NCBI GenBank assembly: GCA_017645655.1
Contig: JAGCNZ010000014.1
Location: forward strand, 1-64,000
Direction: 5' to 3'
DNA: 64,000 nucleotides
Origin: Bacteroidaceae bacterium
GTDB lineage: Bacteria; Bacteroidota; Bacteroidia; Bacteroidales; Bacteroidaceae
Positions 58,849-64,000 of this stretch are shown here, one piece after another. The notes beneath the pieces are model-generated. The model ran no database searches and was not told the DNA's origin. It saw nothing but the letters and a program-made list of their open reading frames with translations. How positions within the stretch are numbered: the first letter of the stretch is position 1; the number at the start of each line of letters is the position of its first letter. The translations under genes and the position numbers were made by a program.

Positions 58849-59721
58849 ATGAGCAAGCCTTACACCACCGCCATACTCCTGCTGCACTGCCCCGACCAGC
58901 AGGGCATCATCTCGGAAGTAACGAAGTTCATCACGGACAACAAGGGCAACATCGTCTATCTGGACCAGTACGTCGATAAGATAGAAGGGATGTTCTTCAT
59001 GCGCATAGAATGGGAGCTGGAAGGGTTCCTGATTCCACGCGACAAGCTCTACGACTACATCGACACGCTCTATTCGCAGCGCTACCAGATGAAGTTCAGC
59101 CTCTACTACAGCGACAAACGTCCGCGCATGGCTATCTTCGTCAGCAAGATGAGCCATTGCCTCTACGACATGCTGGCGAGATGGAAGGCTGGCGAGTTCG
59201 ACTGCGAGATTCCCTGCATCATATCGAACCACGAGGACTTGCGCTATGTTGCCGACCAGTTCGGCATTCCCTTCTACGTCTGGAGCATCAACAAAGACCA
59301 CTCGAACAAAGCCGAGGTGGAGGCTGCCGAGATGCAGCTGCTCAGGAAAGAGGACGTCTCGTTCATCGTCTTGGCACGCTACATGCAAATCATCAGCGAC
59401 GAGATGATAGCAGCCTATCCGCACCACATCATCAACATCCACCACTCGTTCCTGCCCGCATTCATCGGCGCGAAACCTTACCATCAGGCTTACGAACGAG
59501 GCGTCAAAATCATTGGAGCAACCAGCCACTACGTAACTGCAGAACTCGATGCAGGTCCCATCATCGAACAGGACGTGGCAAGAATCACACACAAAGACAC
59601 GCCGGAAAGCCTCGTACTGAAAGGCAAGGACCTGGAAAAGATTGTCCTCTCGCGTGCCGTCTCAAAACATATCCAGCGAAAGATTCTGACCTACAAGAAC
59701 AAGACCGTCATCTTCAGCTGA
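58849..59721 (+). CDS. purU: Formyltetrahydrofolate deformylase
   Basis: 290 residues from the ATG at 58849 (MSKPYTTAILLLHCPDQQGI). N-terminal ACT domain (~6-85) and C-terminal formyltransferase-type hydrolase (RPRMAIFVSKMSHCLYDMLA, IPCIISNHEDLRYVADQFGI, VLARYMQIISDEMIAAYPHH, INIHHSFLPAFIGAKPYHQA, ATSHYVTAELDAGPIIEQDV). Hydrolyses 10-formyl-THF to formate and THF, balancing the one-carbon pool; glyA, on the other strand next to it, feeds the same pool. Monocistronic. Confidence 0.95.
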   Translation: MSKPYTTAILLLHCPDQQGIISEVTKFITDNKGNIVYLDQYVDKIEGMFFMRIEWELEGFLIPRDKLYDYIDTLYSQRYQMKFSLYYSDKRPRMAIFVSKMSHCLYDMLARWKAGEFDCEIPCIISNHEDLRYVADQFGIPFYVWSINKDHSNKAEVEAAEMQLLRKEDVSFIVLARYMQIISDEMIAAYPHHIINIHHSFLPAFIGAKPYHQAYERGVKIIGATSHYVTAELDAGPIIEQDVARITHKDTPESLVLKGKDLEKIVLSRAVSKHIQRKILTYKNKTVIFS

Positions 59722-59750
59722 ACCACGAGGACACTTTGCAGCATTATAAA

Positions 59751-59822
59751 AACAACGGATTCCACGAATTAAACGGATTAACCATATAGACAAAATCCGT
59801 ATAATCAGTGGAATCTGTTGTT
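59751..59822. repeat. AACAACGGATTCCAC palindromic element
   Basis: Arms 59751-59779 (AACAACGGATTCCACGAATT and on) and 59794-59822 (ending GGAATCTGTTGTT) are inverted, about 25 of 29 positions matching, with a 14-nt loop. Similar in layout to the 58502-58689 element. Sits between the convergent ends of purU and glyA. Confidence 0.8.
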
Positions 59823-59879
59823 ATAAAATACTACCTTGTAATTTGGAGTGCCTTCTTTGTTCCGATATCTTCCGAAAAC

Positions 59880-61160
59880 TTAATAGGCGAAGATGGGATA
59901 CTTCTCCATGATGGCGTTGACCTCGCTGCGAACCTGAGCGATGACAGCCTCATCTTCAGGAGCATTCAGTACGCGTTCGATGAATTCTGCCACCTTGACC
60001 ATGAGGTCTTCCTTCGCACCGCGAGTCGTGAGAGCTGGCGTGCCAAGACGGATTCCAGAAGTCTGGAAAGCACTGCGAGAGTCGAAGGGCACCATGTTCT
60101 TGTTGACGGTCAGGTCGGCTGCTACAAGAGCCTTCTCTGCCACCTTACCTGTCAGGTCGGGATACTTCGAGCGCAGATCAACCAGCATTGAGTGATTGTC
60201 CGTGCCGCCACTCACGATGTCGAAACCGCGCTTCATCAACTCGTCTGCAAGCACAGCAGCGTTCTTCTTCACCTGCTTTGCCCACTCCTTGAACTCGGGC
60301 TGCAGAGCCTCGCCGAAAGCCACAGCCTTAGCTGCGATAACGTGCTCCAGCGGACCGCCCTGAATGCCAGGAAAGACGGCGCTGTTCAAGAGAGCTGACA
60401 TCTTCTTGATTTCGCCCTTCGGAGTCGTCTTGCCCCAAGGATTGTCGAAGTCTTTGCCCATGAGGATGATGCCGCCACGCGGACCACGAAGGGTCTTGTG
60501 CGTCGTGCTGGTCACGATGTGGGCATACTTCACGGGATTCTCGAGGAGACCAGCGGCGATGAGGCCGGCAGGGTGCGCCATGTCAATCATCAGGATAGCC
60601 CCCACCTTGTCGGCAATCTGACGCATACGGGCATAGTCCCACTCACGGCTGTATGCCGAACCGCCGCCGATGATGAGCTTGGGCTTGTGCTCAAGGGCAA
60701 GCTGCTCCATCTCATCGTAATCCACGCGTCCCGTCTCCTTCTTCAGGTTGTAGCCAACGGGCTTATAGATGATGCCGCTCGTGTTGACGAGAGAGCCGTG
60801 GCTGAGGTGACCGCCGTGGTCGAGATTGAGACCCATGAAGGTGTCGCCGGGATTGAGGCAAGCGAGGAACACGGCGGCGTTTGCCTGTGCTCCGGAATGA
60901 GGTTGCACATTGGCATATTCTGCGTCGAAGAGTTTGCAGATGCGGTCGATGGCAAGCTGCTCCACCTCGTCCACCACCTGACAACCGCCGTAATAGCGTT
61001 TGCCGGGATATCCCTCGGCATATTTATTGGTCAGGCACGAGCCCATAGCTGCCATGACTTGGTCACTCACATAATTCTCGGAGGCAATAAGCTCCATGCC
61101 TCTGCGTTGTCGCTGATTCTCCTTCTCAATGAGGGAAAAGATGATTGAATCCTGATTCAT
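59880..61160 (-). CDS. glyA: Serine hydroxymethyltransferase
   Basis: 426 residues, full length. [60 protein letters not shown], the PLP lysine in [20 protein letters not shown] and [20 protein letters not shown] are all present. Converts serine and THF to glycine and methylene-THF. Downstream of pyrBI on the same strand; the 94-nt gap is filled by repeats, so read-through is uncertain. Confidence 0.98.
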   Translation of the reverse strand: MNQDSIIFSLIEKENQRQRRGMELIASENYVSDQVMAAMGSCLTNKYAEGYPGKRYYGGCQVVDEVEQLAIDRICKLFDAEYANVQPHSGAQANAAVFLACLNPGDTFMGLNLDHGGHLSHGSLVNTSGIIYKPVGYNLKKETGRVDYDEMEQLALEHKPKLIIGGGSAYSREWDYARMRQIADKVGAILMIDMAHPAGLIAAGLLENPVKYAHIVTSTTHKTLRGPRGGIILMGKDFDNPWGKTTPKGEIKKMSALLNSAVFPGIQGGPLEHVIAAKAVAFGEALQPEFKEWAKQVKKNAAVLADELMKRGFDIVSGGTDNHSMLVDLRSKYPDLTGKVAEKALVAADLTVNKNMVPFDSRSAFQTSGIRLGTPALTTRGAKEDLMVKVAEFIERVLNAPEDEAVIAQVRSEVNAIMEKYPIFAY

Positions 61161-61161
61161 T

Positions 61162-61247
61162 TACGATTTGACAATTTACAATTTACAATTTATGTACAAT
61201 TTAATCATTTGACTATTTATTTTCCCCCTAAAGGACGACGGAGGACT
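61162..61247. repeat. Repeat-filled glyA-pyrI gap
   Basis: 61162-61215 consists of AATTTACAATTTAC-type units (the sequence class of the tpiA-SPOR gap); 61221-61247 (TTTCCCCCTAAAGGACGACG then GAGGACT) is a degenerate solo copy of the DUF559-element end. Confidence 0.7.
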
Positions 61248-61254
61248 GAGGGCC

Positions 61255-61710
61255 TTATACGAGTTTCACATCCGAAAGGCTGATTTCCCTGTTGCAATAG
61301 TGGCATTGCAGTGTGCCCCTTTCCTTGCCAAGGAAGTGGAAGCGCGTCTGCATAGGCTCGTTGTTGGTGATGCACTTGTGATTGTCGCACTTGACGATGC
61401 CGATAAGCTCTTCGGGCATCTTGACCTCCTTCTTCTCGACGACCTCATAGCCACGGATGATGCTGAGGGTGACATTGGGCGCAACGACGGAAAGCTGGTT
61501 GATTTCGTCGTCGGAGAAAAACTTGTTGGCAATCTTGATGATGCTCTTGTGTCCCATCTTCTTGCTCTTGAGGTTGTAGCCGATGGTGACGGCAGAGCGC
61601 TCCTGCTCGAGGTGAAGCAGGCTGATTACTTCGAAGAGCTTGGCGGAAGGTATGTGGTCGATGACAGTGCCGTTCTCGAGGGCAGCCACCTGAAGTTCCT
61701 GTCGTTTCAT
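61255..61710 (-). CDS. pyrI: Aspartate carbamoyltransferase regulatory chain
   Basis: 151 residues from the ATG at 61710 ([20 protein letters not shown]). Allosteric nucleotide domain ([40 protein letters not shown]) and a C-terminal zinc domain with four cysteines ([14 protein letters not shown] and [11 protein letters not shown]). Binds CTP/ATP and holds catalytic trimers together. Its ATG overlaps the pyrB stop by 4 nt. Confidence 0.97.
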   Translation of the reverse strand: MKRQELQVAALENGTVIDHIPSAKLFEVISLLHLEQERSAVTIGYNLKSKKMGHKSIIKIANKFFSDDEINQLSVVAPNVTLSIIRGYEVVEKKEVKMPEELIGIVKCDNHKCITNNEPMQTRFHFLGKERGTLQCHYCNREISLSDVKLV

Positions 61711-62654
61711 GAGATGATGGTTTTGTCGTTGATAATGTCCTCGAGCGTAATGCCAAGGGTGTCGCAAAGAATGGCCTGACGTGCATAGAGGCCGTTGCGA
61801 GCCTGCTGGAAGTAGTAGGCGTAGGATGTGTCGTCGATGCTATACTCTATCTCGTTGACCCGAGGCAGGGGGTGAAGAATCTTCATGTTCGGCTTGGCCT
61901 TCGAAAGCATGGGAAGAGTCAAGAGGTAGCGGTCCTTGACGCGTTCGTACTCGTCAAGGTCGGTGAAACGCTCTCTTTGCACGCGCGTCATATATAATAT
62001 GTCTGCCCCCGCAATCGTTTCGGCATCGAAGTCCTGATGCTCGACAAACTTGATGCCCTTCTCGCGGCAGTACATCTTATAGTACTCGGGCATGGCGAGT
62101 TCGTCGGGAGCAATGAAGTGGAATGTAGGGTTGAAGTGCCGCATCGCCGTCAGGAGGCTGTGAACCGTCCTGCCGTACTTGAGGTCGCCCACAAGGTAGA
62201 TGTTCAGGTTCTCCAGCGTTCCCTGCGTCTGGTAGATGGTATAGAGGTCGAGCATCGTCTGGCTGGGGTGCTGATTTGCCCCGTCTCCAGCGTTGACAAT
62301 GGGCACGGGCGACACCTCGCTGGCATACTGCGCAGCTCCTTCCAGGTAGTGTCGCATCACGATAATGTCGGCATAGTTGGACACCATCATGATTGTGTCC
62401 TTCAAGGTCTCTCCCTTTGTGCCGCTCGTCACCTTCGGGTCGGCAAAACCGATGACTTTCGCGCCAAGGCGATTTGCCGCAGTCGCAAAGCTGAGACGGG
62501 TGCGAGTGCTTGGCTCGAAGAACAACGTAGCGACAATCTTTCCCTCGAGAAGGCGGCGATTCGGGTGCTTCTCGAACTCTTGAGCCATACGAATGAGGTA
62601 CTCTATCTTCTCTCGTGTATGGTAGGCTATGGTTACAAGGCTTCTTCTTTGCAT
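61707..62654 (-). CDS. pyrB: Aspartate carbamoyltransferase catalytic chain
   Basis: 315 residues from the ATG at 62654 ([20 protein letters not shown]); the longer frame enters an AATTCATAATTC repeat and is not used, because TATCTTTGC lies at 62675-62683. Active-site motifs: [88 protein letters not shown]. Makes carbamoyl aspartate in pyrimidine synthesis. Operon pyrB-pyrI. Confidence 0.97.
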   Translation of the reverse strand: MQRRSLVTIAYHTREKIEYLIRMAQEFEKHPNRRLLEGKIVATLFFEPSTRTRLSFATAANRLGAKVIGFADPKVTSGTKGETLKDTIMMVSNYADIIVMRHYLEGAAQYASEVSPVPIVNAGDGANQHPSQTMLDLYTIYQTQGTLENLNIYLVGDLKYGRTVHSLLTAMRHFNPTFHFIAPDELAMPEYYKMYCREKGIKFVEHQDFDAETIAGADILYMTRVQRERFTDLDEYERVKDRYLLTLPMLSKAKPNMKILHPLPRVNEIEYSIDDTSYAYYFQQARNGLYARQAILCDTLGITLEDIINDKTIIS

Positions 62655-62674
62655 AGCTTTACAGTTTTTCAGTT

Positions 62675-62683
62675 GCAAAGATA
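62675..62683 (-). promoter_or_regulatory. -7 box for pyrBI
   Basis: Minus-strand TATCTTTGC, 21 nt before the pyrB ATG. Confidence 0.65.
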
Positions 62684-62689
62684 CAAAAT

Positions 62690-62770
62690 AATTCATAATT
62701 CGTAATTCATAATTCATAATAATTGCCACAAGAAGGAAAAATATAGAATTAGAATTGTGAATTATGAATT
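62690..62770. repeat. AATTCATAATTC palindromic element between pyrB and PBP1
   Basis: Left arm 62690-62724 (AATTCATAATTCGTAATTCA and on), right arm 62747-62770 inverted (AATTAGAATTGTGAATTATG AATT). Same family as 42251-42346. It sits exactly between two divergent promoters. Confidence 0.8.
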
Positions 62771-62777
62771 AAAGTCG

Positions 62778-62786
62778 TACCTTTGT
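62778..62786 (+). promoter_or_regulatory. -7 box for the PBP1 gene
   Basis: TACCTTTGT, 12 nt before the ATG; very short leader. Confidence 0.55.
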
Positions 62787-62798
62787 AGTCTTAAAACT

Positions 62799-64000
62799 AT
62801 GTTTTCGATGAGAAAGAAGGTTTTCCGCATCCTTTGGACGTGCTTCATATTGGGAGTCCTTGCCTTGGGCATCATCTTCAGTTGCATCTTTACAGGCGTC
62901 ATCGGCTATATGCCCGACATTCAGCAACTGCAGAATCCCGTCAACAAGTTCGCCACGCAGGTCTTCTCTGCTGACGGCAAACAGCTCGGCACGTGGAGCT
63001 ACAGCAGTGCCAACCGTGTCTTTGCCGACTTCAACGAACTGCCTCCGGCACTGGTGCAAGCACTCATCGCGACAGAGGACGTGCGCTTCTACGAGCACAG
63101 CGGCATCGATTTCATGGCCTTGATGCGTGCCGTCGTGAAACGCGGTGTGCTCGGCCAGAAGAGTGCAGGCGGCGGAAGCACCATCACACAACAGCTCGCG
63201 AAGCAGCTTTACTCCGAGAAAGCAGCATCGACGATGGAGCGTGTCCTGCAAAAGCCAATCGAGTGGGTTATTGCACTAAAGCTGGAGCGATTCTATACGA
63301 AGGAGGAGATAATTGTCATGTACTTCAACTATTTCGACTTCCTTCACAACGCCGTGGGCATTAAGACGGCTGCCCAAACATACTTCAGCAAGGAACCCGC
63401 AGCGCTCGACACATGTCAATGCGCTTTGCTTGTCGGCATGTGCAAGAACCCAAGTTACTTCAATCCCGTGCGTCGCCCGGAACGTTGCATCGACCGTCGC
63501 AATACGGTGCTGATGCAGATGGAAAAAGCCGGATTCCTTACCGAAGAGCAGCGCGAAGAGTTGCGCGAACGACCGCTCGGGCTCAACTTCCATCGTGTCA
63601 GCCACAAGGAGGGGCATGCCACCTATCTGCGCGACTACCTCCGACAGATTCTGATGGCAAAGAAGCCTGTACGAAGCGACTATGCATCGTGGCAACACCA
63701 GAAGTACTACGAGGACTCGCTGGCTTGGGAGCAAGACCCCATCTACGGTTGGTGCAACAAGAACTACAATCGGGAGGGGCGTCCCTACAATATCTACACA
63801 GACGGCCTGAAGGTCTATACGACCATCGACAGCCGCATGCAGGAGTATGCCGAGCAAGCTGTGGACAAGCACGTCACCGGCGAATTGCAGCCGCTCTTCG
63901 ACAAGGAACAGCGCGGCAACCGCAATGCGCCATATGCCTCTGCCATTTCTTCCGACAAGGCTAAGGCAGACCTTGCCCGAGCGAAGCGTCAGAGCCCGCG
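62799..64000 (+). CDS. Penicillin-binding protein 1A/1B (bifunctional), N-terminal part
   Basis: The first ~400 residues are in the window; the gene runs off the right edge. Start ATG 62799 (MFSMRKKVFRILW; ATG 62808 also possible). Signal-anchor WTCFILGVLALGIIFSCIFT, then a glycosyltransferase family 51 domain: catalytic glutamate in ATEDVRFYEHSGIDFMALMR, GGGSTITQQLAKQLYSEKAA, KPIEWVIALKLERFYTKEEI and ALLVGMCKNPSYFNPVRRPE. The transpeptidase domain begins after ~340 (GLKVYTTIDSRMQEYAEQAV). Polymerises and cross-links peptidoglycan in the periplasm. Confidence 0.95.
   Translation, partial: MFSMRKKVFRILWTCFILGVLALGIIFSCIFTGVIGYMPDIQQLQNPVNKFATQVFSADGKQLGTWSYSSANRVFADFNELPPALVQALIATEDVRFYEHSGIDFMALMRAVVKRGVLGQKSAGGGSTITQQLAKQLYSEKAASTMERVLQKPIEWVIALKLERFYTKEEIIVMYFNYFDFLHNAVGIKTAAQTYFSKEPAALDTCQCALLVGMCKNPSYFNPVRRPERCIDRRNTVLMQMEKAGFLTEEQREELRERPLGLNFHRVSHKEGHATYLRDYLRQILMAKKPVRSDYASWQHQKYYEDSLAWEQDPIYGWCNKNYNREGRPYNIYTDGLKVYTTIDSRMQEYAEQAVDKHVTGELQPLFDKEQRGNRNAPYASAISSDKAKADLARAKRQSP

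Overview
The window looks like a chromosomal segment of a Bacteroidales bacterium, most likely Prevotellaceae. Evidence read from the sequence: TAnnTTTGC-type -7 boxes with a TTG about 20 nt upstream in front of many genes (the Bacteroidetes sigma-ABfr promoter), C-terminal tails of the type IX secretion sorting type on secreted proteins, a BspA-like leucine-rich-repeat protein, Na+-NQR, and Bacteroidales-typical families (DUF1599, a BT_3928-like protein, DUF6057, PD40 lipoprotein). I saw no rRNA, tRNA, CRISPR array, prophage or classical insertion sequence.

Layout. 1-1660: nqrB (partial) and nqrA. 1875-7491: small outer-membrane protein and tamB. 7569-10911: tsaD, map and a carboxypeptidase-regulatory-like secreted protein. 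11204-15693: ECF sigma factor, anti-sigma, small secreted protein and a 1071-residue MG2-like secreted protein, in overlapping order. 15840-18603: porin and sodium:solute symporter. 18816-20581: kdgK-eda (KDG to KDPG to pyruvate plus glyceraldehyde-3-phosphate). 20738-23867: NhaC antiporter, a DUF559 endonuclease gene inside inverted GC-rich repeats, rsmG, metallo-hydrolase. 24061-34028: secreted GH30 hydrolase, PD40/CxxCH lipoprotein, DUF6057 membrane protein, and a 1380-residue M60 (mucinase-type) peptidase. 34176-37293: Ca2+/Na+ antiporter and TPR protein. 37512-43202: Gfo/Idh oxidoreductase, tatA, Tat-exported Gfo/Idh oxidoreductase, DUF1080 hydrolase, exported sugar isomerase-like protein, tatC: a candidate periplasmic 3-keto-sugar pathway carrying its own Tat translocon. 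43404-45097: OmpA-type porin and a lipoprotein. 45353-52376: iorAB, aminotransferase and two paaK-ACT pairs, a plausible arylacetate to aromatic amino acid route. 52421-56111: folE, SPOR protein, tpiA, BT_3928-like, DUF1599. 56301-58341: BspA-like gene with a T8 frameshift and debris of a relative. 58849-64000: purU, glyA, pyrI, pyrB, penicillin-binding protein 1 (partial).

The most unusual content is non-coding. Eight intergenic arrays carry ACGTG (usually CACGTG) at a strict 22-nt period, often with one 21-nt step; the filler differs between arrays but the spacing does not. In addition several families of palindromic elements are scattered through the window: arms of AATTCATAATTC type, GTGAAGAGTGAAG type (one inserted in frame in tamB), CACAAAGACACGAAG type (two inverted copies around the BspA locus), CGGATTGAACAGAT type, and CCCCCTAAAGGGGG. 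The last family brackets the DUF559 endonuclease gene as 27-bp inverted repeats and has been captured into the ends of NhaC, RsmG and TsaD. I regard the 22-nt arrays and the DUF559/palindrome element as the best candidates for undescribed systems.
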